A stretch of 64,000 nt of DNA from the NCBI RefSeq assembly GCF_000196875.2, contig NC_014532.2, positions 2,418,001 to 2,482,000 of the forward strand, written 5' to 3'. Made by a program: the position numbers and the translations under genes. Positions within the stretch are counted from its first letter, which is position 1; every line of letters begins with the position of its first letter. The notes beneath the pieces were generated by a model that saw nothing but the letters and a program-made list of their open reading frames with translations, had not been told where the DNA came from and did no database searches. Below, in pieces: positions 13,677 to 21,198 of this stretch. This stretch comes from Halomonas elongata DSM 2581 (GTDB lineage Bacteria > Pseudomonadota > Gammaproteobacteria > Pseudomonadales > Halomonadaceae).

Positions 13677-14852
13677 ATGTCACCCGATTCCCCCCTCACG
13701 ATGCTGGGCGGCCTGTCCGCCGCCGACTTCCTGCGCGACTACTGGCAGCAACAGCCCTTGCTGATCCGCGGCGCCTTTCCCGATATCGAGAGCCCGCTCT
13801 CCCCCGACGAGCTGGCCGGGCTGGCCTGCGAGGACAACATCGAGGCGCGCCTGGTCGAGGAACACGGCCCCGAAGGCCCCTGGCAGGTCAGTCACGGCCC
13901 CTTCGACGAAGCCACCTTCGCCCGGCTGCCCGAGCGGGACTGGACGCTGCTGGTCCAGGCGGTGGACCACTACGTTCCCGAGGTGGCCGAACTGCTCGAA
14001 CGCTTCGACTTCCTGCCCCGCTGGCGCCTCGACGACATCATGATCAGCTATGCGCCTCCCGGCGGCAGCGTCGGCCCCCACGTGGATCAGTACGATGTCT
14101 TCCTGCTGCAGGCCAGCGGTCAACGCCATTGGCAGCTCGGCGGACGCGTGCCGGAAGACGCCCCGATCATCGCCGGAGTCGACCTGCGCATCCTCGAGCG
14201 CTTCGAGGTGCAGCCCGGTCAGGACTGGGTTCTGGAACCCGGCGACATGCTGTATCTCCCGCCGGGCTGGGCGCACCACGGCGTCAGCCAGTCCGATGAC
14301 TGCTTGACGTTCTCGGTCGGCTTCCGCGCCCCATCGGCGGACGAAGCCATCACCTCCTTTGCCGACTACATCGGCGAACAGCTCCCCGCCTCGCATCGCT
14401 ACGCCGATGCCGGCATGGACGTCCCCGAGGATCCCGCGCAACTCGACGACGCCGCGCTGTCCCGCATGCGCGCCCTGATCCTCGAGACGCTCGACGATCC
14501 CACCCAACTGGCCCAATGGTTCGGCCGGGTCATGACCCAGCCCAAGTATGTCGACCAACTGGTGCCCAACGAGACACCCACCGAAGAAACCGAGCTTGTC
14601 GCCGCACTACAAGCCGGCGAGACGCTGGAGCGCAGCCTCGGTTCACGCTTTGCCTGGCGCGCCCTGGACGACCAGCGCGCGACCCTGTTCGTCGATGGCG
14701 ATGGCCTCGACTGCCCCACCGGGCTGGCCCGGGAACTGGCCGGGACTGCGACGCTCGACGCCCACCTGCTGGAGCATGCCGAGGCCCCACGGGTCCTGGT
14801 CCATCTACTGGATGCCGGTAGCCTCGACTGGACCGATCCCGACGAGGAATGA
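13677..14852 (+). CDS. roxA: Ribosomal protein arginine hydroxylase RoxA (YcfD family)
   Basis: RoxA is a 2-oxoglutarate/Fe(II) oxygenase of the JmjC-cupin type that hydroxylates an Arg of ribosomal protein L16 (uL16). The 391-residue product has the iron ligands His135-x-Asp137 in GPHVDQYDVFLLQ and a distal His at about 200 in PPGWAHHG. The downstream SVGFRAPSADE segment and helical carboxyl domain fit YcfD (373 residues). It lies behind the purB terminator and only 4 bases before a GNAT gene, so those two are likely one unit. Substrate identity is inferred from the family. Confidence 0.92.
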   Translation: MSPDSPLTMLGGLSAADFLRDYWQQQPLLIRGAFPDIESPLSPDELAGLACEDNIEARLVEEHGPEGPWQVSHGPFDEATFARLPERDWTLLVQAVDHYVPEVAELLERFDFLPRWRLDDIMISYAPPGGSVGPHVDQYDVFLLQASGQRHWQLGGRVPEDAPIIAGVDLRILERFEVQPGQDWVLEPGDMLYLPPGWAHHGVSQSDDCLTFSVGFRAPSADEAITSFADYIGEQLPASHRYADAGMDVPEDPAQLDDAALSRMRALILETLDDPTQLAQWFGRVMTQPKYVDQLVPNETPTEETELVAALQAGETLERSLGSRFAWRALDDQRATLFVDGDGLDCPTGLARELAGTATLDAHLLEHAEAPRVLVHLLDAGSLDWTDPDEE

Positions 14853-14856
14853 ACGC

Positions 14857-15291
14857 ATGACGCACACACTGGAAATCCGCGAAGGCGACTGGAGCGAGCT
14901 CGGTGACATTGCCGGCGAGATTCGCCGAGTGGTGTTCATCGAAGAACAGCAGGTTCCCGAGGACGAGGAATGGGACGGCCGCGATGACGAGTGCCGGCAC
15001 TTCCTGGCACTCGACGCCGCCGGCAAGGCACTGGGCACCGCACGCCTGTTGCCCGACGGTCATATCGGCCGGGTCGCCGTGCTCGAAGAAGCTCGCGGCC
15101 GGGGTGTCGGCCTCGCCCTGATGGAAGCCGCCATCGCTTCGGCACGCCGTCGTGGCGATGCCACGGTGGCGCTGTCCGCCCAGACCCATGCCCTCGCCTT
15201 CTACGAACGGCTCGGCTTCCACGCCCATGGAGAAACCTTCCTGGACGCCGGAATTCCGCATCGCAACATGACGTTATCTCTGCACGACTGA
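14857..15291 (+). CDS. GNAT-family N-acetyltransferase, ElaA/YjcF-like
   Basis: The 144-residue product is a single GNAT domain. The early VFIEEQQVPEDEEWDG segment is typical of the ElaA/YjcF subgroup, and the acetyl-CoA loop reads GRVAVLEEARGRGVGLALM (about residues 69-87). QTHALAFYERLGF and GIPHRNM complete the fold. The acceptor substrate is unknown. It starts 4 bases after roxA stops and is followed by a hairpin at 15327. Close coupling to roxA is seen in several gammaproteobacteria but does not reveal its substrate. Confidence 0.88.
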   Translation: MTHTLEIREGDWSELGDIAGEIRRVVFIEEQQVPEDEEWDGRDDECRHFLALDAAGKALGTARLLPDGHIGRVAVLEEARGRGVGLALMEAAIASARRRGDATVALSAQTHALAFYERLGFHAHGETFLDAGIPHRNMTLSLHD

Positions 15292-15326
15292 CCCTTCTTT
15301 CTCACCTTCCTCCGCGAAAAAAGACT

Positions 15327-15357
15327 ACAGGAACCCCTCGTTCAAACGGGTTCCTGT
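15327..15357. terminator. Hairpin after the GNAT gene, in the aceA leader
   Basis: ACAGGAACCC (15327-15336) pairs perfectly with GGGTTCCTGT (15348-15357) around an 11-base loop. The T-tract lies on the minus strand (AAAAAA at 15316-15321 on the plus strand), yet no minus-strand gene ends here. It may end roxA-GNAT transcripts or be a leader structure; its right arm is part of a block shared with the 17.3-kb leader. Confidence 0.5.
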
Positions 15358-15623
15358 CGTCGAGCTACAACCCTCTCTGCTCCCAAATACCAATGGTGAA
15401 AGCCCGTCATACGGGGCCATAGTGATCCACAAGACGAATGCACCAACACTCGCTGAGCGCTGTTTTCCTCGTCCAGCGACGTGACATGAGCACTCGTCAG
15501 GGGAAGAGCAAGGCACGCAAGACCGCCATGCCACCCCCCACGAAAGAGAACTCCATTTCGCAGTTGCAGCACAGACGTGACGCAAAGCAGCAGTTCCTTG
15601 AACTCGAACGAGAGGATCACCCC
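15355..15623 (+). promoter_or_regulatory. aceA leader with two conserved blocks
   Basis: This gap has no convincing gene. Two blocks recur downstream of aceA. Block 1 at about 15350-15400 contains GTCGAGCTACAACC and CCCAA. Block 2 at 15553-15572 is CCATTTCGCAGTTGCAGCAC, 52 bases before the aceA ATG. In the gap after aceA the counterparts are at about 17345-17395 and at 17543-17562. Shared regulation is an inference. Confidence 0.45.
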
Positions 15624-17222
15624 ATGGCAGCTTTCAACGACGAACGCCAGGCACTGGCCCAGCACCGCGAGGCCCAGCGCGGCAAATGGGACAACATCAA
15701 CCCCGATCACGCCGCACGCCTGCGCCTGCAGAACCGCTTTCGCACCGGCCTGGACATCGCACGCTACACCGCCGCCATCATGCGCGACGACATGGCCGCC
15801 TATGACGCCGACACCAGCCGTTACACCCAGTCGCTGGGCTGCTGGCACGGTTTCATCGGCCAGCAGAAGATGATCTCCATCAAGAAGCACTTCGGCGAGA
15901 CCAAGGGGCGCTACCTCTACCTCTCCGGCTGGATGGTCGCCGCCATGCGCTCCGAGTTCGGCCCGCTGCCCGACCAGTCGATGCATGAAAAGACCAGCGT
16001 GCCGGCCTTGATCGAGGAGCTCTACACCTTCCTGCGCCAGGCCGACAGCTGGGAGCTCAACCACCTGTTCCGCGAACTCGACGCCGCCCGACAGGCCGGT
16101 GACGAGCTGAAAACCAAGGAGCTGCTCGGCAGGATCGACAACTTCGAAACCCATGTGGTGCCGATCATCGCCGATATCGATGCCGGCTTCGGTAACGCCG
16201 AGGCCACCTATCTGCTGGCCAAGAAGATGATCGAGGCCGGCGCCTGCTGCATCCAGATCGAGAATCAGGTCTCCGACGAGAAGCAATGCGGCCACCAGGA
16301 CGGCAAGGTCACCGTGCCCCACGAGGACTTCATCGCCAAGCTCAATGCCGTGCGCTATGCCTTCCTGGAACTCGGCGTGGAGGATGGCGTGATCGTCGCC
16401 CGCACCGATTCCCTGGGCGCCGGCCTGACCCAGAAGATCGCCGTCAGCCATGAACCCGGCGACCTGGGCGATCAGTACAATGCCTTCCTCGACGGTGACG
16501 AGATCGCCTCCGCAGACGATATCACCAACGGCGATGTGGTCATCAAGCAGGGCGGCAAGCTGGTCAAGGTCAAGCGCCTGGCGTCCGGCCTCTACCAGTT
16601 CAAGCCCGGCACCGGCGAGGATCGGGTGGTGTTGGACTGCATCACCAGCCTGCAGAATGGCGCCGACCTGCTGTGGATCGAGACCGAGAAACCCCACGTC
16701 GGCCAGATCAAGGGCATGGTGGATCGCATCCGCGAGGTCTGCCCGGACGCCAAGCTGGTCTACAACAACTCGCCGTCCTTCAACTGGACACTGAATTTCC
16801 GCCAGCAGGTGTTCGACGCCTGGGAAGCCGAGGGCAAGGACGTCTCCGCCTACGACCGCGCCAACCTGATGAGCGCCGAGTACGATGAGACCGAGCTGGG
16901 GCGCCTGGCCGACGAGTGGACACAGAACTTTCAGCGTGACGGCGCCCGCGAGGCCGGCATCTTCCACCATCTCATCACCTTGCCGACCTACCACACCGCC
17001 GCCCTGTCGACCGACAACCTGGCGCGCGGCTACTTCGGCGACGAGGGCATGCTGGCCTATGTGGCAGGCGTGCAGCGCCGCGAGATTCGCGAGGGCATCG
17101 CCACGGTCAAGCACCAGGACATGGCCGGCTCCAATATCGGCGACGACCACAAGGAATTCTTCCACGGCGAGGCCGCTCTCAAGGCCGGTGGCCAGGACAA
17201 CACCATGAACCAGTTCGGTTGA
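15624..17222 (+). CDS. aceA: Isocitrate lyase
   Basis: AceA splits isocitrate into glyoxylate and succinate, allowing growth on acetate and fatty acids through the glyoxylate shunt. At 532 residues it is the longer subfamily found in Pseudomonas and fungi-like enzymes, not the 434-residue E. coli form. The catalytic segment reads EKQCGHQDGK with Cys222 and His224; the usual Lys-Lys-Cys-Gly-His here has Gln in second position. SWELNHLFREL and the insertion between residues 270 and 340 fit the long form. ATG 15624 has AGAGG upstream and begins the homology. It is monocistronic: a strong terminator follows. No malate synthase is nearby. Confidence 0.96.
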   Translation: MAAFNDERQALAQHREAQRGKWDNINPDHAARLRLQNRFRTGLDIARYTAAIMRDDMAAYDADTSRYTQSLGCWHGFIGQQKMISIKKHFGETKGRYLYLSGWMVAAMRSEFGPLPDQSMHEKTSVPALIEELYTFLRQADSWELNHLFRELDAARQAGDELKTKELLGRIDNFETHVVPIIADIDAGFGNAEATYLLAKKMIEAGACCIQIENQVSDEKQCGHQDGKVTVPHEDFIAKLNAVRYAFLELGVEDGVIVARTDSLGAGLTQKIAVSHEPGDLGDQYNAFLDGDEIASADDITNGDVVIKQGGKLVKVKRLASGLYQFKPGTGEDRVVLDCITSLQNGADLLWIETEKPHVGQIKGMVDRIREVCPDAKLVYNNSPSFNWTLNFRQQVFDAWEAEGKDVSAYDRANLMSAEYDETELGRLADEWTQNFQRDGAREAGIFHHLITLPTYHTAALSTDNLARGYFGDEGMLAYVAGVQRREIREGIATVKHQDMAGSNIGDDHKEFFHGEAALKAGGQDNTMNQFG

Positions 17223-17245
17223 TCAAGATATCACCGAGATTTTCC

Positions 17246-17270
17246 GGGGAGGCCTTCGCCTCCCCTTTTT
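17246..17270 (+). terminator. Rho-independent terminator after aceA
   Basis: GGGGAGGC (17246-17253) and GCCTCCCC (17258-17265) form a perfect 8-bp stem with a CTTC loop, followed by TTTTT. Confidence 0.93.
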
Positions 17271-17344
17271 CATGCCTTCCTGTTCATGCGTTCACGCGTT
17301 TTTTCGGTCCTGCCATGAAACTCACCGACAATAACGCTCGGTTC

Positions 17345-17678
17345 TTGTACGACATGTAGTCGAGTTACAACCGCAAGTGCGCCCAAGGAGGCATTGTGGC
17401 ATTTGCTGTCCTGCACCATATTGAAATCACAGCGCAGGCAAGAGTTTCGTTATCCCGATTCGCGATCCTGCTCTGGGCTACAAACCGCGGCGCTTTCCTG
17501 ATGATCCGGGCGCCAAAGGCGATGGTCTTTCCAAGCTTGTGACCATTTCGCAACTGCAGCACCGGGCGCTTACCCGGCCCGGCATGAGTAGCAAGATTAT
17601 GACAATGCCATCGCCGGTGGCGGACTCACACGAGACGTTACCCTGGCAACAAATGGCCCTTATCAAGAGGTGTTACAC
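17345..17678 (+). promoter_or_regulatory. Leader of the 66-residue gene, resembling the aceA leader
   Basis: After the aceA terminator, about 400 bases hold no convincing gene. Block 1 (GGTTCTTGT, then GTCGAGTTACAACC and CCCAA, about 17345-17395) and block 2 (CCATTTCGCAACTGCAGCAC, 17543-17562) match the aceA leader in order, with 182 bases between the GAG(C/T)TACAACC and block 2 anchors against 192 in the aceA leader. The sequence between the blocks does not align by eye. Confidence 0.45.
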
Positions 17679-17879
17679 ATGAACTGCAACGAACTGAGCC
17701 AACAAGCCGACCTCATTGCCAGCACGTTCAGCAAGCAGGATCTGGCCAAACTGGTACTGGCCCTGAAGGGAAATCGCGAATCTCTGCAACACGCCGTCAA
17801 GGTCATCGATACCATCGACAATCGCGCGGGCTACTCGCTCGACGATGCCTGGGACGAAGTGTTGACCGGCGATTCCTGA
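17679..17879 (+). CDS. Small protein of unknown function, 66 residues
   Basis: I do not recognise a family. The product is soluble-looking and helical, with the sequence pattern LSQQADLIASTF, KQDLAKLVLALKGN and an acidic end (DDAWDEVLTGDS). It has no signal peptide, membrane segment or metal-binding cysteines beyond one Cys at position 3. ATG 17679 has AAGAGG about 9 bases upstream; an in-frame GTG lies 9 bases earlier. It is probably real: it has its own leader and is followed by a strong terminator at 17953. The leader shares two blocks with that of aceA, which hints at a link to acetate or glyoxylate metabolism, but this is inference. Confidence 0.7.
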   Translation: MNCNELSQQADLIASTFSKQDLAKLVLALKGNRESLQHAVKVIDTIDNRAGYSLDDAWDEVLTGDS

Positions 17880-17952
17880 ACACGGAACAAGACGGGGATC
17901 GGCACCCCATCGTCTGGAGTGACGACTTGCGCAGCCTTGCTGCAGACTTCAC

Positions 17953-17983
17953 CACACCCCCGCCATCCGGCGGGGGTGTTTTT
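17953..17983 (+). terminator. Rho-independent terminator after the 66-residue gene
   Basis: ACACCCCCGCC (17953-17963) pairs with GGCGGGGGTGT (17969-17979) around a 5-base loop, then TTTT. Confidence 0.93.
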
Positions 17984-18171
17984 ATGAGGTACGGGCCGGG
18001 ATGCCGACCATGAGCTCGGCGCCGACGCCAAAACGCACGACTCCGCCGATCACTGGTCAAACCCATACCTCCGAGATAGACTCGGAAACGCATCCATTCA
18101 TCGTTTGCCGCGTTCAGACAGCAGGTTATCGGTCCACTGTCACGCATACCATTTTGGCAAGGAGGTCACAC

Positions 18172-18639
18172 ATGAAGCGTCTTCTCCCCGTACTGGTCCT
18201 GAGCACCCTGACACTCGCCGGCTGTGCCAACACCTCGCCCTACTCGGGCAACGTCTATTCCGGCAACCAGGCCAAGTCTGCCCAGACCGTCACCATCGGC
18301 ACCATCACCGCCATGCGCCCGGTGCAGATCCAGGCCGACAGCCGAGCCGGCGGTCTGCTGGGTAGTGGCGGCGGTGCCATCATCGGCGGCCTGCTCGGCA
18401 ACCAGATCGGCGGCGGTTCCGGACGTCAGCTCGCCACCGCAGCCGGCGCCATCGGCGGTGCCGTGGCCGGCACCAAGATCGAGGAATCTTCCAACCTGAT
18501 CAATGCCACGGAACTCGAGATCCGCAAGAACAACGGCGAGCAGGTCGTCGTGGTGCAGAAAGCGGACCAGAACTTCCAGGTGGGCCAGAAAGTGCGTCTG
18601 ATCGGCTCCGGCCGTAACGTCAGCGTCGCGCCCTACTGA
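18172..18639 (+). CDS. Glycine-zipper outer-membrane lipoprotein, SlyB-like
   Basis: The 155-residue precursor has a lipoprotein signal peptide (KRLLPVLVLSTLTLAGC) with the lipobox Cys at 18. A Gly-rich hydrophobic zipper follows at about residues 62-104 (GGLLGSGGGAIIGGLLGN and the next GGAVAG hairpin), the Gly-zipper/SlyB pattern, and a soluble beta-type tail that contains GQKVRLIGSG. SlyB-type proteins sit in the outer membrane and respond to envelope stress in enterobacteria; the exact role here is unknown. AAGGAGGT lies just upstream of ATG 18172. The gene stands alone between terminators at 17953 and 18677. Confidence 0.88.
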   Translation: MKRLLPVLVLSTLTLAGCANTSPYSGNVYSGNQAKSAQTVTIGTITAMRPVQIQADSRAGGLLGSGGGAIIGGLLGNQIGGGSGRQLATAAGAIGGAVAGTKIEESSNLINATELEIRKNNGEQVVVVQKADQNFQVGQKVRLIGSGRNVSVAPY

Positions 18640-18676
18640 TTCGCGACACCTGTCAGTTCACTGCATCGATATACGC

Positions 18677-18710
18677 AAAAGGGCCCGCGGATCACTCCGC
18701 GGGCCCTTTT
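18677..18710. terminator. Bidirectional rho-independent terminator
   Basis: AAAAGGGCCCGCGG (18677-18690) and CCGCGGGCCCTTTT (18697-18710) are perfect inverse copies around a 6-base loop. With A- and T-tracts on both sides it can serve the lipoprotein gene on the plus strand and the membrane gene ending at 18740 on the minus strand. Confidence 0.93.
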
Positions 18711-18739
18711 CGTCTTCGGTCAGCGTCGAGACGCGAACG

Positions 18740-19021
18740 TCAGTGGAAGTCGATCCGCTTCATCGCCCAGCACACCAGCTTGCCGCCGACCAACGCCAGC
18801 AGAGCGATGATCAGCAGCGTCATCAGCATGTCCACGGGACGCACGATGGTGGTAGCACCCAGCACCGCGATGGCTGGACTCCAGACCCAGCGATCATCCT
18901 CGCTGCGCAGGGCATCGGGCAGCAGCTTGTCGAGCACGCCGCTGACGGACGCCTCCCAGCGTTTCAGGCACAGCCACAGGATCACGGCGAAAGCGATCAC
19001 CCAGATCAAGGTCACGATCAT
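18740..19021 (-). CDS. Small inner-membrane protein of unknown function
   Basis: The 93-residue product has two predicted membrane segments: the start (IVTLIWVIAFAVILWLCL, about 2-20) and the second half (MLMTLLIIALLALVGGKLVCWAM). A short polar region with EDDRWVWSP lies between them. I do not recognise a family. ATG 19021 is chosen because GGAGA is 7 bases upstream; an in-frame GTG lies 12 bases earlier. It is a single gene that shares a bidirectional terminator with the SlyB-like gene. Confidence 0.7.
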   Translation of the reverse strand: MIVTLIWVIAFAVILWLCLKRWEASVSGVLDKLLPDALRSEDDRWVWSPAIAVLGATTIVRPVDMLMTLLIIALLALVGGKLVCWAMKRIDFH

Positions 19022-19230
19022 GAGGTTCTCCACAAAAAGATCGGGAAGACGTCGGGAAAATTTGGTTCACAAAGGGTATCCCCGCCCGCCACGGCACGCA
19101 ACCGAGGACTCATGACGTGAATCCACTTCAGGCACGCACGCGATAACCTGAAAAATCCCCAGAGCCGCTGACAGAGCCGGATATCCCACGTTACCATGCC
19201 ATCTTACATGCACTCACCAAAGGTTCATCA

Positions 19231-19713
19231 ATGCAGATTGCGCAAAATTCGGTTGTCGCGTTTCACTACACCCTGACCAACGATGCAGGTGAGGTGCTGG
19301 ACAGCTCAGAAGGTCGCGAGCCGCTGACCTACCTCCATGGCGCCGGTAACATCATTCCGGGCCTCGAGAAGGAAATGGAAGGTCGCGCGGCTGGCGACAA
19401 GCTTCAAGCCCAGGTCACGCCGGAAGAAGGCTACGGCGAAGTTCAGCCGCAGCTGGTGCAGGAAGTCCCGCGGGATGCCTTCCAGGGTGTCGAGAGCGTG
19501 GAGCCCGGCATGCAGTTCCAGGCGCAGACCCAGGGTGGACCGCTGATGGTCACCGTGACCAAGGTCGAAGGCGACACCGTCACCGTCGACGGAAACCATC
19601 CGCTGGCCGGCCAGCAGCTGAACTTCGACGTCGAGATCGCCGAAGTCCGCGAAGCCAGCCAGGAAGAGATCGAACATGGCCATGTGCATGGCGAGGGCGG
19701 CCACGAGCACTGA
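19231..19713 (+). CDS. slyD: FKBP-type peptidyl-prolyl isomerase, SlyD family
   Basis: SlyD is a cytoplasmic prolyl isomerase and chaperone; in enterobacteria its His-rich tail binds nickel. The 160-residue product shows VAFHYTLTNDAGEVLDSS, the FKBP core LTYLHGAGNIIPGLEKEMEG, the inserted IF chaperone domain (about residues 68-128), the NHPLAGQQLNFDVEI hallmark and a short His-rich end (HGHVHGEGGHEH). The tail is much shorter than in E. coli SlyD. A good terminator follows. SlyD rather than FkpB is chosen for the His tail. Confidence 0.93.
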   Translation: MQIAQNSVVAFHYTLTNDAGEVLDSSEGREPLTYLHGAGNIIPGLEKEMEGRAAGDKLQAQVTPEEGYGEVQPQLVQEVPRDAFQGVESVEPGMQFQAQTQGGPLMVTVTKVEGDTVTVDGNHPLAGQQLNFDVEIAEVREASQEEIEHGHVHGEGGHEH

Positions 19714-19744
19714 GTGCTCATGCCCGAGCCGATGGTTCGATATC

Positions 19745-19774
19745 GGGAGCGGCCGACGGGTCGCTCCCTTTTTT
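19745..19774 (+). terminator. Rho-independent terminator after slyD
   Basis: GGGAGCG (19745-19751) pairs with CGCTCCC (19762-19768), followed by TTTTTT. Confidence 0.9.
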
Positions 19775-19807
19775 GTGCCTGCCTTTCCGCCTCCCCCGGC
19801 ACTGTTT

Positions 19808-20446
19808 TCAAAGCGCATCGCCCTTCGCGGCCGGTAACGTAGCCAGCGTACGATACCCGCCCCACAGACGCGTTGCGGTCGTGACCAGGCAGGCCACCGC
19901 GAACAGTGTCGCCAGGATCGGAAACTGCCCCGGCCACAGGCAGAATGCCACCAGTGCCAAGACCGTCTCGGTGCCCTCGGTCAGGCCATGCAGGTAATAG
20001 AAGGCCTTGCGCTGGAAGCTCGGCCTCTCCAGCCCATGGCGGGCCGCCATGATGGCGAAGGCCAGAAAGGACGTCCCGGTGCCGATGAACGAGAACAGCA
20101 GGAATGCCCCAGCCAGGGCGTTGACGGCCGGATCGGCCAGGACGAACCCCAGCACCACGGCGGCATAGAAGACGAAGTCCAGGCCGATGTCGAGAAACCC
20201 GCCGGCATCGCTGTCACGACCGGTATATCTGGCCAGGGCACCGTCCAGCCCATCGCCCAGCCTATTGAGCAGGATCATGACCAACGCCGCCGTGTAGGCC
20301 TGCCATATCAGCAACGGCAAGGCCAGCATGCCGACCAGAAAGGCTACCAGGGTCACCTGATCGGGCCGCACACCCAAGCGCGCCAACCCCTTCGCCATCC
20401 ACTTCAAGGGTGCCTGGGTCAGCGGCATGGTCCAGCGGTCGAGCAT
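19808..20446 (-). CDS. CDP-alcohol phosphatidyltransferase family membrane protein
   Basis: The family joins a CDP-linked lipid or alcohol to another alcohol in phospholipid synthesis. The 212-residue product has the complete catalytic motif, read as DG-AL-AR, eight residues, G, three residues, D, three residues, D (DGALARYTGRDSDAGGFLDI then GLDF), so it should be active. Five to six membrane segments can be seen (for example VTLVAFLVGMLALPLLIW and FVFYAAVVLGFVLADPAVNAL). It is not clearly PgsA or PssA, and the substrates are unknown. ATG 20446 has AAGGAG upstream. It is divergent from msrA, with 128 bases between them. Confidence 0.88.
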   Translation of the reverse strand: MLDRWTMPLTQAPLKWMAKGLARLGVRPDQVTLVAFLVGMLALPLLIWQAYTAALVMILLNRLGDGLDGALARYTGRDSDAGGFLDIGLDFVFYAAVVLGFVLADPAVNALAGAFLLFSFIGTGTSFLAFAIMAARHGLERPSFQRKAFYYLHGLTEGTETVLALVAFCLWPGQFPILATLFAVACLVTTATRLWGGYRTLATLPAAKGDAL

Positions 20447-20574
20447 AGCGAATCTCCTTGTGGTGCCTTTACGAGGTTTGCGGAACCCTGACAGCCTATA
20501 CTCATCGAATCGATAGGGTGCTCGCCAGCTCTTGACGGGTATCGTCCGACAGACGCCGTCCGGAGGACCACCAT

Positions 20575-21198
20575 ATGCCAATCTCGCCACTTTCCGCACG
20601 CTGCTGCTCGCTGCTGCTGATCGCCGGTTTCGCGTCGCCTGCCATGGCCGACAACACCGATACCGCCAGTGCCGTCTTCGCGGCCGGCTGTTTCTGGTGC
20701 GTCGAGGAAGCCTACGACAAGGTCGAGGGCGTGGTATCCACCATCTCGGGCTTCAGCGGCGGCGACGTGGCCGATCCCAGTTACGATCAGGTCGTCGCCG
20801 GCGGCACCGGCCACGCCGAGGCGGTCAAGGTCGAGTACGACCCCAGCCGGGTAGACTATGACACCCTGCTCTACGTGTTCTGGCGCAATGTCGATCCTTT
20901 CGCCGAAAATCGGCAATTCTGCGACGAAGGCCCCTCCTATCGCAGTGCCCTCTTTCCGATGGACGCCGAACAACGGCGACTGGCCGAGGCCAGCCGCGAG
21001 GCGGTGGCCGAGCGCTTCGATCGCCAAGTGGCCACCGAGATCAGCGACTTCGAGGCTTTCTATCCGGCCGAGACCTACCACCAGAACTTCTACGACAAGA
21101 ACCCGCTGCGCTACCGTTTCTACAAGTCTGCCTGCGGACGCTCGGATCGACTCGAGGAGATCTGGGGCGACGAAGCCGAAGCCAGCGCACGCTCCTGA
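20575..21198 (+). CDS. msrA: Peptide-methionine (S)-S-oxide reductase, exported
   Basis: MsrA repairs oxidised methionine. The 207-residue precursor begins with a Sec signal peptide ([20 protein letters not shown], cut after about residue 25), so it should act in the periplasm. The catalytic Cys39 is in [48 protein letters not shown] and AETYHQNFY complete the fold. A late Cys in [11 protein letters not shown] could be the resolving residue. Its last 79 bases overlap the convergent MFS gene. Periplasmic MsrA enzymes outside the MsrPQ system are less common than cytoplasmic ones. Confidence 0.94.
   Translation: MPISPLSARCCSLLLIAGFASPAMADNTDTASAVFAAGCFWCVEEAYDKVEGVVSTISGFSGGDVADPSYDQVVAGGTGHAEAVKVEYDPSRVDYDTLLYVFWRNVDPFAENRQFCDEGPSYRSALFPMDAEQRRLAEASREAVAERFDRQVATEISDFEAFYPAETYHQNFYDKNPLRYRFYKSACGRSDRLEEIWGDEAEASARS

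Noticed and set aside
15342-17165. 607-codon open frame opposite aceA
   Set aside because: It runs antisense to aceA, whose protein is fully conserved; no domain and no ribosome site.
17382-17405. Sigma-54 promoter (TGGCA ... TGCA) in the leader after aceA
   Set aside because: The distance between the GG and GC elements is about 3 bases too long for a -24/-12 promoter.
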